DNA from: Photobacterium sp. CCB-ST2H9 | Lineage (GTDB): Bacteria; Pseudomonadota; Gammaproteobacteria; Enterobacterales; Vibrionaceae | Direction of reading: 5' to 3' | Length of the DNA stretch: 64,000 nt | Assembly: GCF_023151555.2 (NCBI RefSeq) | Contig: NZ_CP100425.1 | Span: 2,108,001-2,172,000, forward strand | Part shown: positions 1 through 8,370 of the stretch, piece after piece | Numbering within the stretch: the first letter of the stretch is position 1 | How the letters are laid out: each line of letters starts with the position of its first letter | The notes under the pieces: model-generated | Database searches by the model: none | Told to the model about the DNA's origin: nothing | The model's input: only the letters and a program-made list of their open reading frames with translations | Program-made: the position numbers and the translations under genes

Positions 1-39
1 CAAGAGACTTTCCAGTGTGACCAGGTGGCCGCACATTTA

Positions 40-82
40 ACTTTCAAAATGCAAGTTAATCCATTTGCTTGCAATGTGCAAG
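40..82. promoter_or_regulatory. Candidate HxlR operator: two related inverted repeats
   Basis: Two similar dyads lie just upstream of the HxlR gene: ACTT-N9-AAGT at 40-56 and CTTGC-N5-GCAAG at 68-82. Both contain a TGCAAGT half-site. HxlR proteins are dimers that usually bind such dyads near their own or a divergent promoter. The dyads are seen; binding is inferred. Confidence 0.4.
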
Positions 83-122
83 TGTTTTAAACTGAGCACT
101 TCAACTGAAAACGAGGTAAGAC

Positions 123-521
123 ATGACACGACGTTCAAACTGCCCAATCTCGAATGTACTGGATATTGTCGGCGACAAATGGAGCTTACTGATACTTCGG
201 GATCTCATCTTTTTTGGCAAACATTCGTATTCCGAGCTACAACATTCGGAAGAGCGCATGGCAACCAACATACTTTCCAGCCGCTTAGAGCGGCTCGAGA
301 AAGACGGCTTGATCACCAAGCAAACTGATGTCAACGACAAACGAAAAAAACGTTATGCGCTGACACAGGCTGGTAAAGACATGTTACCTATCCTGTTAGA
401 GATGATTATTTGGAGCAGCAAATACGATCCGAATACCAATGCACCCACTCAGGTCATAGAGAGAGCACAAAATGACCGTGAAAACCTGATCAATGACTTG
501 CTGGCAAGAATAGAAAACTGA
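123..521 (+). CDS. HxlR-family winged-helix transcriptional regulator
   Basis: A 132-residue protein whose N-terminus has the family signature: a Cys-Pro-Ile segment at about residues 7-9, then DIVGDKWSLLILRDL, then a winged helix with the ERMATNILSSRLERLEKDGLI recognition region near 42-63 and a basic wing (DKRKKRYALT). HxlR proteins are small dimeric DNA-binding sensors, often of electrophiles or aldehydes through the N-terminal cysteine. A GAGG ribosome site sits six bases before the ATG. The regulated gene may be divergent and lie left of the window. The effector cannot be told from sequence. Confidence 0.88.
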   Translation: MTRRSNCPISNVLDIVGDKWSLLILRDLIFFGKHSYSELQHSEERMATNILSSRLERLEKDGLITKQTDVNDKRKKRYALTQAGKDMLPILLEMIIWSSKYDPNTNAPTQVIERAQNDRENLINDLLARIEN

Positions 522-744
522 CAAACGATATGATCTCGCACATCAGATTAGGCCAACATATCACTCGCGATCATCGGCATAGAAGCATCCCATAAAACAC
601 TATCATTTGTTATGTTTCTGAGTACATTTCTCAAATCAAGTTCGTACCTTGATTTACTAATACGGAAATGGGCAATGAGGGCAAACATAATGAATGACAA
701 GGCTCACCAACCAGGTATTGCTACACTTGGTGAGCCTGTTTAAT
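522..744. other. Intergenic region with a hairpin at 701-736
   Basis: No gene is seen. A perfect 10-base stem (GGCTCACCAA at 701-710, its complement at 727-736) lies just past the 3' end of the minus-strand gene that follows and may end its transcript, although there is no long T run. The hairpin is part of the duplicated segment; a degenerate version recurs near 2981-3016. Confidence 0.4.
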
Positions 745-1392
745 TTAATCAATTCCGATATATGCCACTTGGTTTGATAATTCAGTCGTATCACTCGTAT
801 TCACGGAAATATTCACTTTCCTCTCAGCTGCTTTTGCTGCGAGCGCAACAGATAAAAAACCATTAAATGCAGGATGACTTAAATCTGCATGAACATAGGA
901 TTTACCACCACAGCTCTGAATGAGTTTAATCACTAACTTGTTTTCAAAAAAATGCTTATCATCGCGCGAACCTTCCACGGTCACTTTATCCAATGTGATA
1001 CCTTCACAATCAATGGTCTCTGCCATTGAAATACTCGAAAATAAAAATGGCAAAACCAAAAAAACTTCTTCATAAGAACTCCACGATTGATAAAAGTTGA
1101 TACGTCTAACCCTATCGATTCATGCCATAGCGACTCGCAGCGAAATTCATCTGCTACAGCGCCTTCCGAACCAAGCAATACCGCAGAGATGATAAAGATG
1201 TATGTGCACCGTTTCATGAATTGATGCATTTCAAGTCGCATCTTTGCGGGTAAGCGCAAAGTTGCATTGAGGCGTCAATCTAAATGCGTGTGCTGGAACC
1301 AATCAAAGCGCCCCGTCACACAGGAGCGCTATGAATTTCATCAAGTTAGGAGGGGGTTCTCAGGATAAGACGTTAACAACGGCTGTTTGTTA
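686..1392. repeat. Degenerate duplicated segment, copy A
   Basis: Stretches at 686-860 and 1215-1392 match 2955-3110 and 3140-3295 with scattered substitutions. Shared landmarks are the hairpin near 701-736, the codons for the AERKVN-SVNTS part of the small secreted protein, and GCGCCCCGTCACACAGGAGCGCT at about 1310. Copy A ends in a stretch aligning weakly with the last codons of the MFS gene (3' end at 3270), then breaks into the rhodanese pseudogene. Copy B lacks the middle. This looks like an old duplication with later insertion and deletion. Confidence 0.65.
745..1073 (-). pseudogene. Small secreted protein, frameshifted in a T7 tract
   Basis: The main open frame gives about 104 residues from a TTG with no convincing ribosome site. 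The better start is ATG at 1073, five bases after GGAG, giving MKKFF in another frame. The two frames meet in a run of seven T (minus strand, 1058-1064). One extra T would join them into MKKFFLVLPFLFSSISMA-ETIDCEG, a textbook signal peptide and cleavage site. The mature part is about 90 residues with two cysteines (DCEG and QSCGG), suggesting one disulfide in the periplasm. No family is recognised. It could be a broken gene, a sequencing error or a phase-variable tract. Confidence 0.55.
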
Positions 1393-1987
1393 ACAATGTC
1401 GTTCCCGTTCAGCCTTCAGGTTCGCTATTATATGCTGGCTGCAAACTTGAATACCTTCACACTCTAAGAGAGCCGCCGTTACTCCCGGACCGCCACTCGA
1501 TGAGCCCCCGTCATAATCGGCCACGTTCTGATGCCCCAGCAAGTGAAGGATAAACGCATCGCTCGAAGAGGCAATCCCACCGCCACAATAGGTAATCACG
1601 CGCTCGGCCGCCAATATTGGCAGAAACAGCTTACGTAACTCTTCAGCCGGACGATAGCGCATCGTAAAGCACGACACGAGTGCCCTTCCCGATACCTAGC
1701 CGGCCCATGTGGTCGGCGAACCATTCCGCGGTTGGCATCGTAAACGTGTAGGAAGACCGTTGGGGATCCGATATTTTCAGGAGATCAGCAAATGTTGCGC
1801 CTGGAATGTGGCTTCGCTTAAACTCACGCCTCCCGCTTCTGATACGCGGAAATGGTCAGAGTTTAACTTGCACCGTAGCATCCACAATGCGCAGGTCAGG
1901 GTCGTCCAGATGTTTCTCCAGCCACTCTGGTTCGACAAGCGGGTGGAGAGTGCCTGTCTCGGGTAAATGCATATTGAACTGACTCAT
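1390..1987 (-). pseudogene. Rhodanese-type sulfurtransferase pseudogene
   Basis: An ATG at 1987 with GGGAG six bases upstream opens a two-domain thiosulfate/3-mercaptopyruvate sulfurtransferase (HPLVEPEWLEKHLDDPDLRIVDA) but meets TGA at codon 44. Homology resumes in other frames: MPTAEWFADHMGRLGIGKGT then VVLYDA (end of the first half), followed directly by RPAEELRKLFLPI and VITYCGGGIASSSDAF, the second domain. Here the active-site loop reads CGGGIAS. The block between the domains, over 60 residues, is missing, and the C-terminus is garbled. Intact relatives are about 280 residues; about 199 codons remain. Clearly non-functional. Confidence 0.85.
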
Positions 1988-2370
1988 AGCAATCTCCCTG
2001 TGTTCCGTACCAGTGTCTAATCGCGCCTGACGCGCCGAGAGGAGTGCAGCGTATTGAGGTCGAATTTATTGAGATCTGTCAGGTTCTGAAATCAGCTTTT
2101 CAGGGTGTCTGTCCCAGTATTCCAAACAGACGATCTGCATGTAACGAAGCTTTTTACAGCATATCGATTAAAAGGGGAAAGCCCCACACTACTTCCATCA
2201 GGGCTCAAGTGGGGTCGTATCCTCTTTCGTTGCGGCAGAACGGTAGACCTTATGTTAAAGCAAAATACATCAATACTCATGGAAGTAAAAAGTCATCGAG
2301 AGTCGATGACTTCACCGTCAAACAGTCAGATGAAGATATTCACTATGACGGTCTACCTCATGGCATTTTG
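1988..2370. other. Gene-free stretch with a palindrome at 2290-2312
   Basis: No recognisable gene on either strand; the open frames here overlap and resemble nothing I know. It contains a perfect 10-base inverted repeat (AAGTCATCGA at 2290-2299, complement at 2303-2312, 3-base loop). It may be the remnant of another inserted gene or a regulatory hairpin downstream of the DUF1456 gene. Confidence 0.4.
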
Positions 2371-2850
2371 TTATGACTCTGATGCTTCCCCATTTGGGCG
2401 TAGCTGATGTTGTAGACCTAACAAAAAATTTCGAAGAACTTGGTCTTTGCATTCTCTATAATGTTTGTTCTCAGATTTACGGAAAAATGCACTGAGTTCA
2501 TGCTTGCTTAAATGAATGTCAACACGCTGCAGAATGTCGAGAATATCTTCAGCTTTCAAATTCAAAGCAATGCGCAACTTTTGGAATACGATATTATTAC
2601 TCAATTGCGCTTCCGGCTTGGGTTGTTCACCTTCTCGCTTGCCACGTTTAAAGTTGATAAAACCGTTTAAAAATATTGCCAGCTCAGTATCGCTAAGTTT
2701 GACAAATGATTCGTCGTCTTCATTCTTTAGCCAACCGGCAACTTGTTCGTCTGTCACATTGAGATCTGCTAGAGAGAAGATTTCAGTCATTACATTATCT
2801 TGTAAATCAAATGTATAACGTACAGAGCATAAAATATCATTATTGGTCAA
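2371..2850 (-). CDS. DUF1456 family protein (YehS-like)
   Basis: A 159-residue soluble protein with the two internal DUF1456 repeats. The first begins NNDILCSVRYTF near residue 3 and the second NNIVFQKLRIALNLKAEDI near residue 85. Each is followed by an acidic WLKNEDDE- or FFRKSENK-type segment and an FLNGFI/FLLGL motif. E. coli YehS is a full-length relative of about the same size. The function is unknown. The gene stands alone between a dead region and copy B of the repeat, and appears intact. Confidence 0.9.
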   Translation of the reverse strand: MTNNDILCSVRYTFDLQDNVMTEIFSLADLNVTDEQVAGWLKNEDDESFVKLSDTELAIFLNGFINFKRGKREGEQPKPEAQLSNNIVFQKLRIALNLKAEDILDILQRVDIHLSKHELSAFFRKSENKHYRECKDQVLRNFLLGLQHQLRPNGEASES

Positions 2851-3269
2851 AATAGTTCCTAATCTTAGGTCAATCCAGTGCTATCAACGTGATTACTGGA
2901 AGACTGGGATTTTACCAGACTTACTTCCTGCTCCCTACCAATTGTGTCATTTGGCCTGAGAATCATAACGAATGATATGACTCACCCCAGCCAGGCATAA
3001 CCACACTTGGTGAGCCTTATTGATGGTTTAAAAATTCAGTCGTAAGGCTCGTGTTCACTGAAAGATTCACTTTTCTCTCAGCGGCAGAAAGATACGTTCC
3101 ATTTTGGGCCATCATGATAGCGAAATATGAGCAGCATTTCGGATGCCATCTTTGCGGATAAGCGCAAAGTTGCATGGAGGAGTCGAACAAAATGAGTGCG
3201 CTGGAACCAATCAAAGCGCCCCGTCACACAGGAGCGCTTTGAATTTCAACAAGTTGAACAGAGGAATTA
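2851..3269. repeat. Degenerate duplicated segment, copy B, and gene-free spacer
   Basis: Bases 2955-3110 and 3140-3295 mirror copy A at 686-1392. On the minus strand 3017-3100 still encodes AERKVNLSVNTS, the tail of the small secreted protein, but the rest of that gene is deleted. The segment from about 3200 (CAAAGCGCCCCGTCACACAGG) runs into the 3' end of the MFS gene. No intact gene lies here. Confidence 0.6.
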
Positions 3270-4478
3270 TCAGGACGAGGCATTGGAAACAGTCGTTTCC
3301 GACATCGGGGCCAGATTGCCCAGTTTCCAGCACAGGCCGTAAAGCAGCAGATAAAGCCCGCTTCCACCCGCCAGCACACCGTGCCATCCCCAGTGTTGCC
3401 AGCAGGTAATCAGATAAAACCCGCCGAGGCTGCCTCCGAGGTAATAATGCACCAGATAGAGTGCCGTCGCGGTGGCTTTGGCAGTTCTGGCTTTCTGACT
3501 TACCCAGGCATAGGCCAGAGAATGGGTGAAAAAGGCGCCGGAGCTGATCAGCAATAAGCCGGCCAGCATGGCAGACAGTGAATCCAGCGCTGCAACCCAC
3601 ATACCCAGTACGCTGATGGTCGTACCAAGTACCATGCCATTGAGCGGCTTATACCGAAGACTCCAGCGACCGCTCAGTTTTGCAGTCAGAGTGCCGCTCA
3701 GGTAACACAGAAAAATCATCGAAGCCCAACTGACGGGTAAATTATACGGCGGAGACACCAGTCTGAATCCCATGACGGTATACAGATTCACAAATAAAGC
3801 AAAATTGATCCCGCCGATCAGCATGGGTATCCATAACACAGGCTGCTGCACATGTCGGATCACATGCTTGGTGTGATGACGCAGTTGCCCGCGCTGTGGT
3901 GTGAAATACTGTTGCGGGGGTAACAGTCGCGCGACCACAACGGCACCAATCAGGCTCAGGACCGCCATGCCTGCAACAGCACCCTGCCAGCCCCAGGCAT
4001 CAGAGGCGAAACCGCCGAACAGGCGACCGGCAATGCCGCCTAAAGAGTTCGCACTGATATAACCGCCAACCGCCAGCGACAGCGCTTTCGGCGAGAACTC
4101 CTCGGCCATATAAGCCACTGCGACAGCAGCAAACCCCGCCAGTGAAGCTCCCATCAGTGCTCTCGCTAAGCTGAGCATCAACAGGCTGTTGGCAAACAGC
4201 ATGATCCCGCCCACCAGCGGGAGCAGAAACAGGCTCAGCAGCATCACGCGACGCCGGCCAATCATTTCAGAGCTGACAGCCCAGGGCACCAAAGTCAGGG
4301 CCAGAGCCAGTGTCCCCGCAGCCAGCAGCCAGTTCACCCGGGTCGCACTCGCCGAAAAAGCCTCGGTCATCACAGGTAACATGGGTTGAAACAGGTAAAG
4401 ATTACAAAACACCAGAAATGAACCCAGTGCCAGCGCAAAACTGGCACGACGATACGCAGCACTATGGGTTTCTATCAT
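3270..4478 (-). CDS. MFS transporter, YnfM-like
   Basis: About 402 residues and twelve predicted membrane helices. The ATG at 4478 (MIETHSAAYRRASFALALG) fits YnfM relatives better than the upstream ATG at 4520. The cytoplasmic loop 2-3 motif is IGRRRVMLLS, and loop 4-5 contains MAEEFSPKALSLAVGGYISANSLGG as in E. coli YnfM. These are inner-membrane proton antiporters of the DHA1 kind, usually exporting drugs or metabolites; the substrate is unknown. It is divergent from a LysR gene, the arrangement of ynfM/ynfL in E. coli. Its 3' end borders the duplicated segment. Confidence 0.9.
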   Translation of the reverse strand: MIETHSAAYRRASFALALGSFLVFCNLYLFQPMLPVMTEAFSASATRVNWLLAAGTLALALTLVPWAVSSEMIGRRRVMLLSLFLLPLVGGIMLFANSLLMLSLARALMGASLAGFAAVAVAYMAEEFSPKALSLAVGGYISANSLGGIAGRLFGGFASDAWGWQGAVAGMAVLSLIGAVVVARLLPPQQYFTPQRGQLRHHTKHVIRHVQQPVLWIPMLIGGINFALFVNLYTVMGFRLVSPPYNLPVSWASMIFLCYLSGTLTAKLSGRWSLRYKPLNGMVLGTTISVLGMWVAALDSLSAMLAGLLLISSGAFFTHSLAYAWVSQKARTAKATATALYLVHYYLGGSLGGFYLITCWQHWGWHGVLAGGSGLYLLLYGLCWKLGNLAPMSETTVSNASS

Positions 4479-4593
4479 AAACAGCGACCACACAATAAAA
4501 AGATACGCAGACGGTAGCAATTTCCATGTGATAGTGAAAATATATTAAAAATATTGTCTCCATATATTTTATTAATGGATGAGTTTGCAAGCC

Positions 4594-5487
4594 ATGGACG
4601 TCCGACAGTTAACCTACTTTATTACCATTGCTGAATGCGGCAGTTTCACCCGTGCTGCATCAAAACTCCATATCGCACAACCTGCCCTGAGCATCGCGAT
4701 GAAAAAGCTTGAACAGCAATTGGAGATGCCGCTGTTTCATCGCAGCGACCGGCAAATCGCCCTCACACATGAGGGCGAGGTATTGATCCAGCATGCCCGG
4801 CTGATTTTGCAGCAGGTGGAAGATGCGCGGATTGCCATGGCAGAACTGAAAGGACTCCAGAAAGGAGAAGTCCGGCTGGGCGTTCCGAGTATGCTGGGCT
4901 CCTACTTTTTCCCGGAGATTCTGATGGGATTTAAATCCCGTTACCCTAACCTCAAACTGACGCTGGTTGAAGCAGGCACACAGTCCATCCGCAGTATGCT
5001 GCTCAGCGGCGAGCTGGATTTAGGGGTTATCCGCAGTGCCGACCTGCCCGACAGTCTGGAAGCTGAGCCCTTACTGACTTCAGAGATGGTCGCCGTCGTG
5101 AGCCCGAACCATGAATTTGCTCAGCTTCCCGCCGTGTCGTTTGAGCAGTTCTTCAGTCAGGAACTGGTGATGTTCAAGCAAGGCTACTTTCACCGTGACT
5201 ATCTGGATTCGGTTTGCCAGAAACACAAACTGAAGCAAAAGATTGCATTTGAAACCAACCTGCTACCAATGATACTCAGCATTATCCGTCAGGAGTTTGC
5301 CGTTTCCGCGCTGCTCAAAATGGTGACCCGTCACGAACCGGGGCTGACCGCCATTCCTTTCCGTGAGCCGGTTCACCTGAATCTGGCGATTGCCTGGCGT
5401 AAAAATGGTTATCTGTCGCTGGCTGACAGAGCCTTCATGGAGTTCATCAAGGCACATCAGCGTCACCGCAAACCTCATTCCATCTGA
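4594..5487 (+). CDS. LysR-family transcriptional regulator
   Basis: About 297 residues from the ATG at 4594 (MDVRQLTYFITIAECGSF); an in-frame ATG at 4579 would add five residues. The N-terminal helix-turn-helix covers residues 1-60 (SFTRAASKLHIAQPALSIAMKKLEQQL), followed by a linker helix and a type 2 periplasmic-binding-protein-like effector domain from about residue 90 (GEVRLGVPSMLGSYFFPEI). It is divergent from the MFS exporter, with an AT-rich 115-base spacer, so it most likely controls that exporter and itself. The effector is unknown. Confidence 0.9.
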   Translation: MDVRQLTYFITIAECGSFTRAASKLHIAQPALSIAMKKLEQQLEMPLFHRSDRQIALTHEGEVLIQHARLILQQVEDARIAMAELKGLQKGEVRLGVPSMLGSYFFPEILMGFKSRYPNLKLTLVEAGTQSIRSMLLSGELDLGVIRSADLPDSLEAEPLLTSEMVAVVSPNHEFAQLPAVSFEQFFSQELVMFKQGYFHRDYLDSVCQKHKLKQKIAFETNLLPMILSIIRQEFAVSALLKMVTRHEPGLTAIPFREPVHLNLAIAWRKNGYLSLADRAFMEFIKAHQRHRKPHSI

Positions 5488-5530
5488 TTTCGCTTCGTAC
5501 CGGGATATTTGAGCCCATTGCAAAGACGCA

Positions 5531-5548
5531 ACGTGATCAAGATCACGT
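5531..5548. promoter_or_regulatory. Perfect palindrome resembling a CRP site
   Basis: ACGTGATCAAGATCACGT is a perfect inverted repeat with the GTGA-N6-TCAC core of CRP sites, 220 bases before the aspC start. CRP or a related factor is the likely ligand. It could serve aspC, or lie downstream of the LysR gene by chance. The match is seen; binding is inferred. Confidence 0.5.
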
Positions 5549-5768
5549 GATATTTTCCGATAGATGATGTTTGTGTTTCATTTTCTTTTACAATGGAAGC
5601 GAACCTGGAAACCTGATCGCACCGGAATGTCAAAAGCCATACCGGATTTCTGGTTGTCTGATCTCTTTGCTGACAACAGATTTTCGATCAGACTCACACG
5701 ACCATCATGTGCTGGTGGTCTTTCCGGGCATGTCCACCGTATCACTGACTAGCATGGATGATTCACGA

Positions 5769-6959
5769 ATGTTTGAAAAAATCGTTGCCGCACCTGCCGA
5801 CCCAATCCTGGGCCTGACTGAAGAATTCAAAAATGACCCTCGCGCTGAAAAAATTAACCTTGGCGTGGGCATCTACAAAGATGAATCCGGTAATACTCCG
5901 GTTCTGGCGACAGTGAAAAAAGCTGAAGCAATCCTGCTGGAAAAAGAGACTACCAAATCTTACCTGAGCATTCCGGGTACCGCTGAGTACGGTCTGGCTG
6001 TTCAGGAACTGCTGTTCGGCAAAAACGCATCAATCATCTCTGAAAAACGCGCGAAAACCGCGCAAGCACCAGGTGGTACAGGTGCACTGCGTGTCGCAGC
6101 TGAGTTTATCAAACGTCAGTTGGGCGATGTGACCGTGTGGATCAGTAACCCGACCTGGGCGAACCACTTTGGTGTTTTCGGCGCAGCTGGTCTGCAGACT
6201 GAACAGTACACTTACTACAGCGCCGAAACCAAGAGCATGGATTTCGACGCGATGCTGAGCTCGCTGGAAAATGCCAAAGCAGGCGATGTTGTTCTGCTGC
6301 ACGGCTGCTGCCACAACCCAACCGGTATCGACCCGGATGCTGATCAGTGGCTGACCCTGGCAAAACTGTGCGCAGAGAAAAATCTGCTGCCGATGTTTGA
6401 CTTTGCTTATCAGGGCTTCGCCAAAGGCGTTGAAGAAGATGCAGCCGGTCTGCGTATTTTTGCCGAGCATAATACTGAACTTCTGATTGCCAGCTCATTC
6501 TCCAAGAACTTCGGTCTGTACAACGAGCGTGTCGGTGCGTTCACTCTGGTTGCGAAATCTGCTGACGTTGCGGACACCGCGTTCAGCCAGGTGAAGAGCA
6601 TTGCCCGTGTGATCTACTCAAACCCACCAGCGCACGGCGCTGCCGTTGTGACTGAAATTCTGAACGATACTGCCCTTCGTGCTGAATGGGAACAGGAAGT
6701 TGCAGACATGCGCGATCGTATTCAGGAAATGCGTACCCTGTTTGTACAAACGCTGAAAGATCTGGGCGTTGATGCTGACTTCAGCTTCATCGAGCGCCAG
6801 AACGGCATGTTCTCTTTCTCGGGTCTGAATAAAGATCAGGTTGCACGTCTGAAAGAAGAGTTCGGCATCTACATCGTTGGTTCCGGCCGTATCAGCGTCG
6901 CCGGAATGACAAAAGACAATATGATGCCGCTGTGCAAAGGCATTGCTGCGGTTCTGTAA
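5769..6959 (+). CDS. aspC: Aspartate aminotransferase (aromatic amino acid aminotransferase family)
   Basis: A 396-residue fold-type I PLP enzyme that moves the amino group of aspartate to 2-oxoglutarate in the cytoplasm. The start is ATG at 5769 ([20 protein letters not shown]), matching E. coli AspC exactly in length; the open frame extends upstream without family resemblance. Visible motifs are [12 protein letters not shown], the cofactor-binding [11 protein letters not shown] and FDFAYQGF, and the lysine motif [15 protein letters not shown]. It is the outer end of the ycbL-mepK-ldtD-muk neighbourhood known from E. coli. Confidence 0.97.
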   Translation: MFEKIVAAPADPILGLTEEFKNDPRAEKINLGVGIYKDESGNTPVLATVKKAEAILLEKETTKSYLSIPGTAEYGLAVQELLFGKNASIISEKRAKTAQAPGGTGALRVAAEFIKRQLGDVTVWISNPTWANHFGVFGAAGLQTEQYTYYSAETKSMDFDAMLSSLENAKAGDVVLLHGCCHNPTGIDPDADQWLTLAKLCAEKNLLPMFDFAYQGFAKGVEEDAAGLRIFAEHNTELLIASSFSKNFGLYNERVGAFTLVAKSADVADTAFSQVKSIARVIYSNPPAHGAAVVTEILNDTALRAEWEQEVADMRDRIQEMRTLFVQTLKDLGVDADFSFIERQNGMFSFSGLNKDQVARLKEEFGIYIVGSGRISVAGMTKDNMMPLCKGIAAVL

Positions 6960-6985
6960 TTCATCCTGAATCAGGCTGAATATCA

Positions 6986-7016
6986 GAAGGGGCGCCATGT
7001 GCGCCCCTTCTTTATA
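6986..7016 (+). terminator. Rho-independent terminator of aspC
   Basis: A ten-base GC-rich stem (GAAGGGGCGC at 6986-6995, complement at 7001-7010) with a five-base loop, followed by TTTATATT, 27 bases after the aspC stop. Confidence 0.85.
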
Positions 7017-7084
7017 TTGGTCCTGATGGTTTGTTCCTGATTCTTCTGCAATGCCTGAAGTTATTCTGCGATGCCTGAATGCTG

Positions 7085-7390
7085 TCAGCCCGATTTATCC
7101 AGAGGCAGCACATTACAGAACAGTTCCCGTTCGTACTGTTGTTCCAGCTGTTCACGCCAGGAACGTTTCGAAATATGAACGAGATAGAAATTTTCCCGTG
7201 ACGTGTCTGTCACGAATGCCATGCCGTATGGCATCAGCTCATAATGAATATCGTGAACAAAACCCAGTGAAAAGCTCTGGCGGCCTGTCAGCTGGTTAAT
7301 ATCCTCACGTGTTAAGCACACACCCTGTTCATCCTCGGCAAAACGGCTTCTGAGCCATTCTGAAAACTCTCGAGCACTGATCATCGTCAT
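7085..7390 (-). CDS. Hypothetical protein
   Basis: About 101 residues from ATG at 7390, which follows GAGGTGAT closely; the frame extends to 7438 without a ribosome site. The protein is hydrophilic and mixed alpha/beta, with no signal peptide or membrane segment: SAREFSEWLRSRFAEDEQGV at the start, then DINQLTGRQSFSLGFVHDI and a basic C-terminal part. I do not recognise the family. It lies convergent to aspC and stands alone. Confidence 0.6.
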   Translation of the reverse strand: MTMISAREFSEWLRSRFAEDEQGVCLTREDINQLTGRQSFSLGFVHDIHYELMPYGMAFVTDTSRENFYLVHISKRSWREQLEQQYERELFCNVLPLDKSG

Positions 7391-7579
7391 ATCACCTCGT
7401 CTGTGAGTGCCTGCATCCGTGAATAACCCGATCCTCATATAAGGTATAGCAGAGTCACATTACTTCGTCAGAACAAAACGAAATTACACAATAAAATCAG
7501 CCAACAACGGCAGAAATAATAAAGACGGGAACACAGAAAAAGAAAGGATAAACAGTTGAAAGGAAGAGAGATGAAGATA

Positions 7580-7607
7580 CCCGCTCCTGAAGCGTCTCAG
7601 GAACGGG
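7580..7607 (-). terminator. Hairpin after the basic winged-helix gene
   Basis: CCCGCTCCTGA (7580-7590) pairs with TCAGGAACGGG (7597-7607) with one mismatch and a six-base loop, ten bases past the stop of the minus-strand gene. The following minus-strand sequence is pyrimidine-rich but has no clean T run. Confidence 0.5.
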
Positions 7608-7616
7608 ACAGGACAA

Positions 7617-8012
7617 TTATAGCGCTTTATATACGACTTTATTGCCAGCCAATTGAAGACGCTCAACGAGGTTTTCTTCAACCAGCTTTTTCAATGCACC
7701 TGTTGCCCAGGAAGCGGCTTTGCTGTCTTCCTGACCGGCTTCAAGGCCGATGCTTTTCGGGTTAATGCCTTCAGCATTCTTAGCCACGATATCCAGCACC
7801 TGTTGCTGTTTTGGTGTCAGAGAGACTGAGGTAGCGACTTGAGCCGCTGGTGCCGCTTGCTTCTCTTCAACCTGAGGCTTTGCCGCTGCCACTTTAGCTG
7901 GGGCTGCCTTTTTCACCGCTGCTTTGGTGACAGGTTTTTGAGCAACTGCAGTGGCTGCTTTAATGCGTTTTTGCAGTTTCAGCTGTACTTTACGTTTGTG
8001 AGAGATTCTCAT
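7617..8012 (-). CDS. Basic Ala/Lys-rich protein with C-terminal winged-helix domain
   Basis: A 131-residue protein in two parts. Residues 1-60 are rich in lysine and alanine (MRISHKRKVQLKLQKRIK, then KAAVKKAAPAKVAAAKP), resembling histone H1-like tails. Residues 62-131 look like a MarR/LexA-type winged helix (SLTPKQQQVLDIVAKNAEGI, then a wing near ERLQLAGNKVVYKAL). This layout suggests a DNA-binding protein, perhaps nucleoid-associated. The ATG at 8012 follows TAGGA. It has its own hairpin terminator and a long upstream region, so is probably monocistronic. No precise family is claimed. Confidence 0.7.
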   Translation of the reverse strand: MRISHKRKVQLKLQKRIKAATAVAQKPVTKAAVKKAAPAKVAAAKPQVEEKQAAPAAQVATSVSLTPKQQQVLDIVAKNAEGINPKSIGLEAGQEDSKAASWATGALKKLVEENLVERLQLAGNKVVYKAL

Positions 8013-8370
8013 TAACTTCCTACTCCGTTGTACTACTTTCAGTCGCCAGTTTGGATGTCCAGCGGGAAAAAAGTAGCGCGTGTTATACCAAGTATGTCAA
8101 CGAAATGCCAGCAAACGGCTATTTTAAGCACGATAAAAGCCAGATTTAAGGGATTTTAAGCGACAAGATCTCATTTTTATCTTTTTTACGGACATGCCAT
8201 TTATGGCATAAAAAGTACATTTCATGCACACTAACTCCCTGTAAATCAAAATGAAGCTGTCAAAGGTTTGACATCAGAAATGCACGTTACAGGTGCTGAT
8301 GGATCTGCTGTAAATTTGCCATACTTACTCAAGTAAGCTTGTTGATTTTTTGCGCTGTCCCGGAGTGATT
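8013..8370. promoter_or_regulatory. Divergent promoter region with two palindromes
   Basis: This 358-base spacer separates the basic winged-helix gene and the DUF2982 gene and should hold both promoters. Two dyads are visible: ATGCCAT-TT-ATGGCAT at 8194-8209 and CTTACT-CA-AGTAAG at 8324-8337. Neither matches a site I can name. Confidence 0.4.

Noticed and set aside
981..1259. 92-residue minus-strand frame
   Set aside because: Its upstream part has no start signal; only the MKKFF part matters, as the true start of the frameshifted gene.
2044..2407. Overlapping open frames of 110 and 100 residues
   Set aside because: No ribosome site, no recognisable domain and the two overlap in different frames; nothing supports either.
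5571..5768. 66-residue N-terminal extension of AspC
   Set aside because: The upstream part has no family resemblance, and ATG at 5769 gives the exact E. coli length.
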